Source of the DNA: Aliiroseovarius subalbicans | GTDB taxonomy: Bacteria > Pseudomonadota > Alphaproteobacteria > Rhodobacterales > Rhodobacteraceae | Direction of reading: 5' to 3' | NCBI RefSeq assembly: GCF_022678625.1 | Contig: NZ_JALBYQ010000004.1 | Location: 310,001 to 374,000, forward strand | DNA length: 64,000 nt | Part shown: one piece after another, positions 15,737 through 24,514 of the stretch | Layout of the letters: every line of letters starts with the position of its first letter | Numbering within the stretch: position 1 is the stretch's first letter | Notes under the pieces: model-generated | The model's input: the letters and a program-made list of their open reading frames with translations, nothing else | Told to the model about the DNA's origin: nothing | Database searches by the model: none | Translations under genes and position numbers: made by a program

Positions 15737-16804
15737 TTAGAGCAGGCTGATTTCAACCTTCGATTGGGCAAGAGCGGTGGGCGGAGGCAGCGGGGCATCA
15801 TCCCAGGTGACTCCATAAAGTTGGCTGTCGTAGCGGCGGTGCCTGACGGCTGAAAGGGCTGTGAGCAGCGGGTCGTCCTGCACGAAGCCCAGCGTGGCCA
15901 TATCCAGCCCGCGCCGCGCCGCGAGCGTCAGCCCCGCGCGCAGAAGCGGAACCGCATCCCCTGGGTCGTCCACGGTGAAGAACGCCAGATGCGCGGTGTT
16001 GAGTTCGTCCCCCACCTTGGGAAGCCGGGGGAGGCCGGTCAGCGGTGCGATTGCGTTCAGTGCCGGGCGCAACAGCGCCAACCGCTGGTCATAATCGGTG
16101 ACAACGAAAGCACGAAGCGGGCGTTGGTCCCAGAGGGCAGTGACACCAGTGATCTCGCCCTCGCGTTCGATGATCAGCACGTCCTCGGGTGCCAGGCCAG
16201 GGAAATCCAGGCTGTCGAAGGCGGGCGCCAGCGGGCGCTCAACATTGCGAGAGTTCAAATAGGTCAATATCGCGGGCACGTCTTGGGGCGTGGCCAGCCG
16301 ACCAATGGGTCGTCCCTGCTTGGTGGCGCGAAAGGCCAGGGTGGCATAGTCCAGCAGTGGGGCGAACCGCGGGAACCCGTCCAACCCAGCCTCCAACAGC
16401 CGCTTAGCACGCAAATTGTCCGATAGGATCGTGGCCATGTACCAGCCGGGCTCATCCGGGCCGCTTGCACCCTTGCGAAAGGCGTGAAACCCGCCGCGCA
16501 GCACGCGCGCGCGGTTGCGGAAATCCTGATCGACACGCAGCCCGCCAACCCAGCCAATGCCCTGCCGCTGTCCGTCGAAATACCCCGGTAGGATCGTACG
16601 CGTGGCCATGCCCACCAGCTGCCCGCCCCGGGCGCGCCCGATATAGGTATCAGCATGCCCGCCCGGATGCAGGCAGGTTGTATCCCCTTGATACGAAAGT
16701 GTTATCCAACCTGGCATGTCGCTTTGCGCCAGCAATCTGCGCATCGCGTCGGCATCCCCCGGCTTGGCCCGGTGAAAGGTTATGTCCACCCCCGGCGCGA
16801 TCAC
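15737..16804 (-). CDS. GNAT-like N-acyltransferase, two-domain
   Basis: This 355-residue protein begins with a GNAT-type fold (ITFHRAKPGDADAMRRLLAQ, then a core with GQRQGIGWVGGLRVDQDFRN at about 79-98). A second, GNAT-like half from about residue 175 opens with RLATPQDVPAILTYLNS. This looks like a tandem GNAT. The acyl donor and acceptor are unknown. Its ATG overlaps the radical SAM stop by four bases, so it is translated with it. In this operon it could attach an acyl group to an amine made or exposed by the GH3 or radical SAM enzymes; that is inference. Confidence 0.7.
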   Translation of the reverse strand: MIAPGVDITFHRAKPGDADAMRRLLAQSDMPGWITLSYQGDTTCLHPGGHADTYIGRARGGQLVGMATRTILPGYFDGQRQGIGWVGGLRVDQDFRNRARVLRGGFHAFRKGASGPDEPGWYMATILSDNLRAKRLLEAGLDGFPRFAPLLDYATLAFRATKQGRPIGRLATPQDVPAILTYLNSRNVERPLAPAFDSLDFPGLAPEDVLIIEREGEITGVTALWDQRPLRAFVVTDYDQRLALLRPALNAIAPLTGLPRLPKVGDELNTAHLAFFTVDDPGDAVPLLRAGLTLAARRGLDMATLGFVQDDPLLTALSAVRHRRYDSQLYGVTWDDAPLPPPTALAQSKVEISLL

Positions 16805-18156
16805 GCGACCTTCAGCAACTCGCCCTGCCAGGCCGGGTCTCCGAACGGCAGCAGGTGGCGTTTGTTGACCTCACCCCGGTGCAGCAGGTTGATGATGAAA
16901 AACGCACGCATCATGGTGAATTCCCCCCGGTTCGCCGGTGAAAACCCGCGTTTGGTCATGGCGCGAAGGGTATAGAAACGCTTGCGCGCGTCAACGCAAT
17001 GGGCGGTGATCTCTTCGCCCGCCATGCCGCCGGTATCGAACGGCAGGGTGTTGTAGGCATAGGTGTCATCCAGCCACCAGGCATCGAACTTCAACCGCCC
17101 TTCGGCCTCCAGCCGTTGATACAACGGGGTGCCGGGAAACGGGGTCAGGTGGTTGAAGGCGGCCAGGAAAAAGTCGTTGTCCTGGGCGAAGTTCACCGCA
17201 TCGTCGAAGGTCTGCGCCGTTTCGGTGCCATAACCGAAAATGAACGTGCCATAGACGCGAATGCCATGACGCGCGAGGTTCTTCAGCGCGTTTTGATACC
17301 CCCCACCCATCGTGTTGAATTTCTTGCCCATCGCGCGCAGCGTGTCGCGCTCCAGGCTTTCAAACCCGATCAGGACACCGCGACAGCCCGATCGGGCCAG
17401 CGCGGCCACAAAGTCTTCATTGTGGGCCGCGTCGATGCTCATCTGCGTGACCCAGCGGATGTTTTCGGGCGCCAGCGCCTCGGCCAACTCCTGCGCCTTG
17501 GGGATTGAGCCCGCGAAATTGTCGTCGACGAAAAAGAACAGCTTTTTCTGGTGTCGGATCTCGCGCAGTTCGGCGACGATTTCATCCACCGGGCGGCGGC
17601 GGTGGGTGCCGCCAAAGAACGTCTGGATTGCGCAAAATTCGCACGGGAATTTGCAGCCGCGCCCGGTTTCGACCAGCCCCAGAGGCAAGTAGCGTTTGCC
17701 TTGGAACACCGAGCGGTCGAACCTCACGCCGGCAAGTGAGTTGCGATCGACACCCTTGTAACGCGCCTTCAACGTGCCGTGGCGAGCGTCGTCCAGAACC
17801 TCGGGCCAAGCCGCTTCGGCCTCGCCGATCACCACGGTTTCGGCGTATTGCGCGACCTCGTCGGGCATCAGGGTGGCGTGAAAGCCACCCATCACCACCG
17901 GCACGCCCCGGCGCCGGTATTCCGACGCGATCTGATAGGCACGTTTGGCAGTGTACGTCTCAACGGGGATCGCTACCAGGTCGGTGGGTTCGTCAAAGGC
18001 GATGGGCTCCATCCGGTCGTCGTAAAACCGGGTTTCGACCTCGGGAGGCGTCAGCGCCTTCAAAGCGGCGACCGGCAGGCTCTCCATCTGCCAGGTCCGC
18101 ATGTAGTTTTCCCCGGCACGACGGCCGATCGATGGGTGGACGAAGGTCACCTTCAT
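16801..18156 (-). CDS. B12-binding-domain radical SAM enzyme (second of a tandem pair)
   Basis: This 451-residue enzyme has an N-terminal cobalamin-binding-type Rossmann domain (about 1-135, with VPVVMGGFHATLMPDEV). The radical SAM TIM-barrel follows, with the cluster motif C168-x3-C172-x2-C175. The later VLIGFESL and FGYGTET segments are common to the BchE/HpnP/HpnJ group. The canonical base-off DxHxxG cobalamin motif is not evident. Family members methylate unactivated carbons, rearrange rings or form C-C bonds. The start at 18156 overlaps the preceding stop by four bases; a longer frame to 18321 lies inside the upstream gene. Confidence 0.9.
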   Translation of the reverse strand: MKVTFVHPSIGRRAGENYMRTWQMESLPVAALKALTPPEVETRFYDDRMEPIAFDEPTDLVAIPVETYTAKRAYQIASEYRRRGVPVVMGGFHATLMPDEVAQYAETVVIGEAEAAWPEVLDDARHGTLKARYKGVDRNSLAGVRFDRSVFQGKRYLPLGLVETGRGCKFPCEFCAIQTFFGGTHRRRPVDEIVAELREIRHQKKLFFFVDDNFAGSIPKAQELAEALAPENIRWVTQMSIDAAHNEDFVAALARSGCRGVLIGFESLERDTLRAMGKKFNTMGGGYQNALKNLARHGIRVYGTFIFGYGTETAQTFDDAVNFAQDNDFFLAAFNHLTPFPGTPLYQRLEAEGRLKFDAWWLDDTYAYNTLPFDTGGMAGEEITAHCVDARKRFYTLRAMTKRGFSPANRGEFTMMRAFFIINLLHRGEVNKRHLLPFGDPAWQGELLKVA

Positions 18157-19514
18157 GCCGCACGCCCCGCGTATCCGACGGGCCAGTCGCAGGTGTAGTG
18201 GCTGTGCAAATGGTTGGCGTAGTATCGATAACCGAAGTTCGCCAGAAGCGAGATCGGCAACTGCGTGCGCGAGTGGGCAAGCCGCCGGGCGATGTTGGGG
18301 GCAGAGTATACCTTCTGCCATGCGCGCACGTGACCTTCCTGCAACTCTGCGACGCTCATCGCTTTGGGTTGAAATACGACGTGCTGACCGTCGTAAAGCT
18401 CCCAGTCGCGGGTCAGAATGCGGCCTTCGTCGGCCAGCCGCGTGTAAAGTGGGGTTCCGGGAAACGGGGTCTGGATCGCGAACCGCGGAAGGTCGATCCC
18501 GGTCTGCACGGCGAAATCGGCGGTGCGGTCGAACACGTCCGGGGTGTCTTCGTCCTGGCCAAAGACGAAACAGCCATAGATCAAGATGTTCAATCGGTGC
18601 AGATCGTCGATCAGATTTGCATAGAGGTCGGGGTCATTGAAGCCCTTCTTCATGCCTCCAAGCGCGGTCTGGGAAATGCTTTCAAACCCGATCAGCACCC
18701 CGGAACAGCCCGAGCGCGCCATCAGCTGCATAAGCTCTGGGTCGCGGCCGATCAGGCTGGTGACCAGCCCGAACCAGCGGATGTTCAGAGGAATCAGCGC
18801 GGTGAACAATTTGCGCGCATATTTTCGGTCCGAGATCAGGTTGAGATCCAGGAAGATGTTGCGTTTTGCGCCCCAAGTTTGAATGTCCTGAACCACATGC
18901 GCCACCGGTTTCTGGTATTGCTTGCGGCCCCAGGCGCTGGGCACGACGCAGAACTCACAGGCATGGGCGCAAGCGCGGGTGGCTTCGAACACGGCCTGGG
19001 TGATGTAGTGTTTCTTGTTCAGACGATTCCGGTCCGGGGTCACCGGGGTATCCAAACTGAAATCCGCCCCCTGATCGTATCGCGCACGCATCGCTCCGGC
19101 GGCGAAATCGCGCAACAGGCGGGGCCAGGATGTCTCTGCGTAACCCACCACGATAGCATCCGCATTCGCTGCAGCCTCGTCCGGCATCAGGGTCACATGC
19201 GGGCCGCCCAGCACAACGGGAATACCGCGCGTGCGCAGTTTCGCTGCCAACGCATAGGCGCGCGGGGCGGTGCCGGTGATCACGGTCATCCCGACCAGGT
19301 CGGCGTCGATGTGATCGGGTAGATCCTCGATGCCTTCGTCGATCAGGGTGAAGTCGATGTTAAGCTCTGCGGGGGCGAGAGCGGTCAGCGTGGTCAGGGT
19401 CAGTGGCTGATAGCGCAGGGATTTCTTGAAGATGCCGCCGGAATGACGATAGAGCGGCCCCTTGGGCGAAATCAACGTGACCCGAAGGGGCCGGTTTCCA
19501 ACCAGATCGTTCAC
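18153..19514 (-). CDS. B12-binding-domain radical SAM enzyme (first of a tandem pair)
   Basis: This 453-residue enzyme is homologous in layout to its downstream neighbour. An N-terminal Rossmann/B12-type domain (about 10-140, with IPVVLGGPHVTLMPDEA) is followed by radical SAM motif C182-x3-C186-x2-C189. I chose the GTG at 19514 because AAGGGAG (complement of 19525-19531) is correctly spaced and the start falls 16 bases after the GH3 stop. An ATG at 19556 would overlap GH3 by 26 bases. The two paralogues share the fold but differ clearly in sequence, so they probably catalyse successive, different steps on one scaffold. Confidence 0.9.
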   Translation of the reverse strand: MNDLVGNRPLRVTLISPKGPLYRHSGGIFKKSLRYQPLTLTTLTALAPAELNIDFTLIDEGIEDLPDHIDADLVGMTVITGTAPRAYALAAKLRTRGIPVVLGGPHVTLMPDEAAANADAIVVGYAETSWPRLLRDFAAGAMRARYDQGADFSLDTPVTPDRNRLNKKHYITQAVFEATRACAHACEFCVVPSAWGRKQYQKPVAHVVQDIQTWGAKRNIFLDLNLISDRKYARKLFTALIPLNIRWFGLVTSLIGRDPELMQLMARSGCSGVLIGFESISQTALGGMKKGFNDPDLYANLIDDLHRLNILIYGCFVFGQDEDTPDVFDRTADFAVQTGIDLPRFAIQTPFPGTPLYTRLADEGRILTRDWELYDGQHVVFQPKAMSVAELQEGHVRAWQKVYSAPNIARRLAHSRTQLPISLLANFGYRYYANHLHSHYTCDWPVGYAGRAA

Positions 19515-19530
19515 TCGAAATAAACTCCCT

Positions 19531-21048
19531 TCAGCCCCAAATCTCGCGGGCCGCATCGGGTTTCAGCAAAGCAGGAGTCTTGACGTCTGACAAGCGGGCA
19601 CCGCGCGAAAGCCTGTGCTTTACGTAGGTGTCGATCAGGCCGGGACAAGGTCGCGAACGCAGTGGGGCCAACTGGCCAAGGGCGCGGGCATGGGCATATT
19701 GCGGGTTTTCGCGCAGGGTTGCTTCGACATGGGCCAGCGCATTTTGTGGCACGGTCTCGGTGTCTAACCACAGCTCATACCCGGCGTTCGGGATCGTGAC
19801 CGGAGCCAGGATCGCGGTGACCGGTAGTTGGGAAAGCGCTTTCAGGACAAAGGCCTCGGTGAGTTTTTCACCGACCAGATCTGCGCCGGCGCCACGTCCG
19901 GAAAAACGCAGCATCGGTAGGCCGAGGGCCGCCGCAATGCCTTTGGTGGCCAAGTGCGGTGCGGCAGGGCCTTCGCAGATGACCCGATCGCCGATGTCAT
20001 AGCGCAGGAGCCCACCAGTGGTGGAGACGATCAGGTCGTAACTCTCGCCAGGCTCCAACGCATCGACCAGATGCATGTTGCCAGCCACGTCGCGAAATTC
20101 GAAAAACGCTGAGCGAAGGGCAGGCAGTGGAGCGGGCAGACCCATCAGCGGGAAGGTGAACAACCCTTCTGTCGCCAAAAGGCCTTTGGGCTGAAACGGA
20201 ATGCCCGACAGCCGCGCGTGCAGATCGGCGGCGGGACGGGCTGAGCTGGCGTCCGCCCAAGCCGAGATCAGCCGTAGGTTCGGCCATAGATCGGCCGGAT
20301 CGGTGGAATGAATTTCGCGAGCGCGTTCGGGATTGGGGGGCAGCCCATATGCGCCCGAATGGAGCGTGGCCAGGACATCCTCGGTCTGGGTGTCCAACAC
20401 GTCCAATAGGCCTGTCAGGAACGACGGGCTCCAAACCGATATCAGCCGCAGATCGGGTGCGGACAGCATCATGGCAAGCGTAGCCAGCGCCCAGTCGTCA
20501 TAATCGCTGAGGTCGTCCAGCGCCGGGTGATACAGAAGCACCTGTGCCATCGTGGGCGCGAGATCGCCGAAATAGGCAAGGTCCGAGCCAAGACCGACCG
20601 GCAGGCTTCCGATGGGTGCGCGCGGCTCGGTCAGCGCGGGTGAGATGGCGAAATAGGCTGGGCCAGGGGCGATGTCGGGGTCTGCGGCCAAAAAGTCGCC
20701 GAACCAGGCCAGCAGGCCGTGGCGGAAATCGTGAAGCAGGCTGGTGGTCATCGGCACGCGTTTCTGTCCACCAGAGCTTCCACCGGTCAGCTCGAACGCC
20801 ACCGGCGCTTCGTGGGTCAGGGCGGCCAGGTCGCCTGCCGCGATCCGGTCGATCCACGGGGTGAAATCGTCATAGCTGCGGATCGGCACGGTGGCGCGAA
20901 ATTCGTCAAGGCTGCGTGCATCGGTCAAGGTCGATTGCCCGATCACCCGTGACAGGGTCCAGAGCTGCGCCTGTTTCGGGTCGCGAAAGGCGGGTAGATG
21001 CGACAGGAGCGCATCCTGCGCGGCTTCAGTCACCCCGGCCCAGGTCAT
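19531..21048 (-). CDS. GH3 auxin-responsive-promoter family acyl-adenylating ligase
   Basis: This 505-residue enzyme is of the GH3/ANL superfamily. The nucleotide-binding loop TGGSSGG lies at 88-94, and a later adenylate-binding region contains LIVSTTGGLLRYDIGDRV (about residues 328-345). The C-terminal lid domain is present. Plant GH3 enzymes adenylate a carboxylic acid and conjugate it to an amino acid or amine. Bacterial homologues are mostly uncharacterised and occur in natural-product clusters. Here it probably activates the carboxylate of the cluster intermediate or a fatty acid. It overlaps the preceding GNAT-like gene by four bases. Confidence 0.88.
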   Translation of the reverse strand: MTWAGVTEAAQDALLSHLPAFRDPKQAQLWTLSRVIGQSTLTDARSLDEFRATVPIRSYDDFTPWIDRIAAGDLAALTHEAPVAFELTGGSSGGQKRVPMTTSLLHDFRHGLLAWFGDFLAADPDIAPGPAYFAISPALTEPRAPIGSLPVGLGSDLAYFGDLAPTMAQVLLYHPALDDLSDYDDWALATLAMMLSAPDLRLISVWSPSFLTGLLDVLDTQTEDVLATLHSGAYGLPPNPERAREIHSTDPADLWPNLRLISAWADASSARPAADLHARLSGIPFQPKGLLATEGLFTFPLMGLPAPLPALRSAFFEFRDVAGNMHLVDALEPGESYDLIVSTTGGLLRYDIGDRVICEGPAAPHLATKGIAAALGLPMLRFSGRGAGADLVGEKLTEAFVLKALSQLPVTAILAPVTIPNAGYELWLDTETVPQNALAHVEATLRENPQYAHARALGQLAPLRSRPCPGLIDTYVKHRLSRGARLSDVKTPALLKPDAAREIWG

Positions 21049-21752
21049 GCGCCCAGCCCCCGGACAAAAGCCGCGCGGGCCCGTGGGCGCAGATTGTCCA
21101 CCGACAATTCACACAGGCAGAGCAACTCTTCGCCCTTCGCATGGCCGGGGTTGCGATCCTCAAAAAACCGTGCGTGTCGGTTGCGCGTGGGGGTGTCCTC
21201 ACCAGCGTATTCAGGTCGCAGTGCCGTGGGGCAAGCGCCGGGGCGCACGATGCCGCGCCGGGTGTCAAATGCCTGGGCAAACCGGGTCGTGCCCAGCTCT
21301 TGCATCAGCGCGGCCAGGGTCGGTGGCGTGGCCTCATCCGGCGCGGGATAGGCGTGATAGGTGAAGGCGGGAAGGTAACGATAGGTGCGATGCCCCTTTG
21401 AAATCAGGAGCCAAAAAAGCGGCACGTCGGGCCGTTCAGCCTTCACCCGACCCGCATGTTCGATCCAGCGCATCGGCAGTGTCTGAGCGCCCCAATGGTC
21501 GCGCCTCAGGATTGTGTCGCCGGAAAACAATACTCGGACCGGGCCGGTGGCGGTGTTGTGTTCGGACAATTCGATTGTGGAAAAGCCAACCACCTCGCCT
21601 TTGGCACGCAGCACGATCACCCAGCTTTTGCGCGCCAGGTCCGCATCGAACACAGCCCGGTTCGTTGGTGTGTAATGCGCCGCATAAAGCGCAAACAGCG
21701 CGTCACGCAGCGCCGGGGTGATCTGGGATTGGGCAAGAATGTCCGACTGCAA
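21045..21752 (-). CDS. GNAT-like protein, first gene of the radical SAM/GH3 operon
   Basis: This 235-residue cytoplasmic protein has an N-terminal GNAT-like half: ALFALYAAHY, then WVIVLRAKGEVVGFSTIEL, then a third-strand region FSGDTILRRDHWG. The C-terminal half is less familiar and contains two cysteines in LLCLCELS (about 209-216). Residues typical of acyl-CoA binding (R/Q-x-x-G-x-G/A) are only weakly met by RRDHWGAQTL, so acyltransferase function is a guess. It opens the operon; 176 bases separate it from the divergent P-type ATPase gene, where the operon promoter should lie. Confidence 0.62.
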   Translation of the reverse strand: MQSDILAQSQITPALRDALFALYAAHYTPTNRAVFDADLARKSWVIVLRAKGEVVGFSTIELSEHNTATGPVRVLFSGDTILRRDHWGAQTLPMRWIEHAGRVKAERPDVPLFWLLISKGHRTYRYLPAFTYHAYPAPDEATPPTLAALMQELGTTRFAQAFDTRRGIVRPGACPTALRPEYAGEDTPTRNRHARFFEDRNPGHAKGEELLCLCELSVDNLRPRARAAFVRGLGA

Positions 21753-21928
21753 GGGTGCACCTCATACACTTCGCTTTGCGTTAACCAGATGCTGGGCACG
21801 ATTTCAAACGGACAATTGTTTGGCAGCATACCAAGTTCCAGAAATCTGGTCGCGCGATCCTTGGGCAAATTGCCGCCGAATTTGCCTTGGATCATGGTCG
21901 CACGTCCGCAAGCTGGCACAATGGCAGG

Positions 21929-24514
21929 ATGAAACCCAAGATTCCTCTGAACGGCCTGAGCAGCGCCGAGGCTGCCGCCCGGCTTGCCGAACACGGCCCC
22001 AACGCGTTGGCCGAGGCGGCACAAGTGTCGCCTGTGCGCATTTTCGTGCGGCAGTTCACCGGGCTTTTGGTCCTGATCCTGATCGCCGCCGCCGCCATCG
22101 CGTTGGCGCTGGGCGAGGTCGTGGATGCGGTTGCCATCGGCCTGGTTGTGATCCTGAACGGCATCCTGGGGTTCGTTCAGGAATGGCAGGCTGAAAACGC
22201 GCTTGAGGCGCTGCGCTCGATGCTATCCACCACGGCGCGTGTGTTGCGCGACGGGCAGGAACAGGTGATCGACACGCGCGACATCGTGCCGGGGGATCGG
22301 GTGATGTTGGCAGCGGGCGACAAGATCCCGGCCGACATGACGCTCAGCGCCGCGGTGCAGTTGAGCGTGGATGAAAGTGCCCTGACCGGGGAAAGCTTCC
22401 CGGTGTCGAAGGCGGCCGAGGAGACCCTGTTCATGGGCACGGCGGTGGTCGAGGGCCGGGCCGAGGGCGACGTGACGGCGACCGGGCAGGAGACCTCGTT
22501 CGGCCAGATCGCGACGCTGACCACTTCAGTGGGCGAAAAGACCACCAACCTGCAACGCGCCCTGGCGCAGCTGGCGCGGCAACTGGCGCTGGCGGCGATC
22601 TCGGTGGCGGCGCTGATCGGGGCTGCGGGGCTTTACATGGGCCACGGCTGGCACGAGATGTTCCTGACCGCCCTGTCGCTGGCCGTGGCGATCGTGCCCG
22701 AAGGCCTGCCCGCCGTGGTCACGATCACGCTGGCCTTGGGTGCGGGCGCCATGGTGCGGCGCAACGCGCTGGCGCGCCGGTTGCAGGCGGTCGAGACGCT
22801 GGGCGCGGCCTCGGTGGTGTGCACCGACAAGACCGGCACGCTGACCGAGGACAAGATGACGGCGACCGATGTCTGGACGCTGGACCATGACTACAAGGTC
22901 ACCGGCGGCGGCTATGACCCGGCCGGGCACATCTCCGTTGATGGTCAACGGGTGCGGGCCTCGGATGACGCCGACCTGGGCGACCTGCTGGAAACCGCGC
23001 TCGTGTGCAACAACGCGTCGCTCAGCCAGGGCGAGGAAGGCTGGCGCATGGTCGGATCGCCCACCGAAGGCGCGCTGGTCACGCTGGCCTACAAGGGCTG
23101 GTGCCCGCTGCCCGAACCCGGCGCGGCGCTGGCCGAGCTTCCCTTCAGTTCCGAGCGCAAGCGCATGTCGGTGCTGGCGCGGGCGGGCAAAGAGGGGCAC
23201 GGCGAATGGGTTCTGCATGTGAAAGGGGCCCCCGAACGCATCGTCGAGCGCTGCGTTTCGGTGCGCCAGGCGGGTCAGACCGCGCCGCTGGACGACGCCA
23301 CGCGAGCGCGGATCATGGCGGCTTATGAACAGATCGCCAGCCAGGGTCAGCGCGTGATTGCGCTGGCCCGGCGGGTGCAGCCCGACATGGCCCCCCCGGT
23401 CGACGAGGTTGACCTGGAATTTCTGGGCTTCGTCGGTCTGATGGACCCGCCACGCAAAGAGGTGAAGGCGGCGATAAAGGGCGCGCATATGGCGGGCATC
23501 CGGGTGATCATGATCACCGGCGACGGGGCCGCCACCGCGCGTTCGGTCGGGCAGATGATCGGGCTTCAGGTCGATCGGGTGCTGACCGGCGCCGAGGTCG
23601 AGGAGCTGTCCGACGCCGAGTTGACCGAAGCGCTGCGCGGCGATGTCCTGTTCGCCCGCACCGCGCCGGCGCACAAGATGCGCATCGTGAACGCGCTGCA
23701 ATCGCTGGGCCAGATCGTGGCGATGACCGGCGACGGGGTGAACGACGCGCCCGCCTTGAAGCAGGCCGATATCGGCGTGGCGATGGGCACGCGGGGCACG
23801 GATGTGGCGCGCGATGCCTCCGACCTTGTGCTGCTCGACGACAATTTCTCAACCATCGTGCGGGCCATCCGCGAAGGGCGGCGGCAGTTCGACAACGTGC
23901 GCAAATTCGTGCGCTATCTGCTGTCGTCCAACGCGGGCGAGGTCATTGCGCTTTTGGCGAATATCCTGATTGGCGGGCCGCTGATCTTCCTGGCCACCCA
24001 GATCCTGTGGATGAACCTGATCACCGACGGCATCACCGCGGTCGCGCTGGGGCTTGAGAAGGCCACGCCGGGCCTGATGCGCCGCCCGCCGCGTGAAAAG
24101 GGTGAAAACGTGGTGGGCCGGGCAGGGCTTCTGATGATCCTGCTGTTCGGCACGTATACCGGCGCGGCCAGCCTTTGGTTGTTCTACCACTTCCTGCCGA
24201 TGGGCGAGGGGATCGCGCGCACCGTGGCCTTTACCGCGATGGTGTTCTTCGAAAAGATCAGCGTCTTTGCCTTCCGCAGCTTCCATTACTCGAACTTCCG
24301 CATCGGCTGGTTCTCAAACCCACTCTTGATCGGTGCGCTGATGCTAATGGTGGCGGCACAATTGGCGGCGGTTTACTGGCCACCCCTGCAAACGCTTCTG
24401 CGCACCGAGGCGCTGGGCCTGGCCCATTGGCAGCTGATCACGCTGTTCGCCGCACCGCTGATCGTGGTGCCGGAGCTTGCCAAAGGCGTCTGGGCGCTTG
24501 TGCGTAAGGGTTAA
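21929..24514 (+). CDS. Cation-transporting P-type ATPase (P2-type, Ca2+/Mn2+-like)
   Basis: This 861-residue inner-membrane ion pump has the actuator motif TGES (153-156) and the M4 ion-binding motif PEGLP (257-261) typical of SERCA/PMR1-type pumps. The phosphorylated aspartate is D300 in DKTGTLTED, and the hinge MTGDGVNDAPALK and the TGD loop are present. About ten membrane segments are visible, with the last four after residue 690. PEGLP favours Ca2+ or Mn2+ efflux, but bacterial relatives are often of unknown ion specificity. The ATG at 21929 follows GGCAGG; an in-frame ATG at 21887 is less likely. The upstream gap contains the 12-base dyad CCAGAAATCTGG (21838-21849). Confidence 0.88.
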   Translation: MKPKIPLNGLSSAEAAARLAEHGPNALAEAAQVSPVRIFVRQFTGLLVLILIAAAAIALALGEVVDAVAIGLVVILNGILGFVQEWQAENALEALRSMLSTTARVLRDGQEQVIDTRDIVPGDRVMLAAGDKIPADMTLSAAVQLSVDESALTGESFPVSKAAEETLFMGTAVVEGRAEGDVTATGQETSFGQIATLTTSVGEKTTNLQRALAQLARQLALAAISVAALIGAAGLYMGHGWHEMFLTALSLAVAIVPEGLPAVVTITLALGAGAMVRRNALARRLQAVETLGAASVVCTDKTGTLTEDKMTATDVWTLDHDYKVTGGGYDPAGHISVDGQRVRASDDADLGDLLETALVCNNASLSQGEEGWRMVGSPTEGALVTLAYKGWCPLPEPGAALAELPFSSERKRMSVLARAGKEGHGEWVLHVKGAPERIVERCVSVRQAGQTAPLDDATRARIMAAYEQIASQGQRVIALARRVQPDMAPPVDEVDLEFLGFVGLMDPPRKEVKAAIKGAHMAGIRVIMITGDGAATARSVGQMIGLQVDRVLTGAEVEELSDAELTEALRGDVLFARTAPAHKMRIVNALQSLGQIVAMTGDGVNDAPALKQADIGVAMGTRGTDVARDASDLVLLDDNFSTIVRAIREGRRQFDNVRKFVRYLLSSNAGEVIALLANILIGGPLIFLATQILWMNLITDGITAVALGLEKATPGLMRRPPREKGENVVGRAGLLMILLFGTYTGAASLWLFYHFLPMGEGIARTVAFTAMVFFEKISVFAFRSFHYSNFRIGWFSNPLLIGALMLMVAAQLAAVYWPPLQTLLRTEALGLAHWQLITLFAAPLIVVPELAKGVWALVRKG

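Noticed and set aside
17505-19322. 605-codon open frame on the plus strand opposite the radical SAM genes
   Set aside because: Shadow of the two radical SAM genes, low-complexity Arg/Ser/Gly composition and no family motif.
12643-21752. Hopanoid or bacteriochlorophyll gene cluster
   Set aside because: The radical SAM enzymes belong to the same broad class as HpnP, HpnJ and BchE, but no squalene cyclase, hpn, bch or crt gene is nearby.
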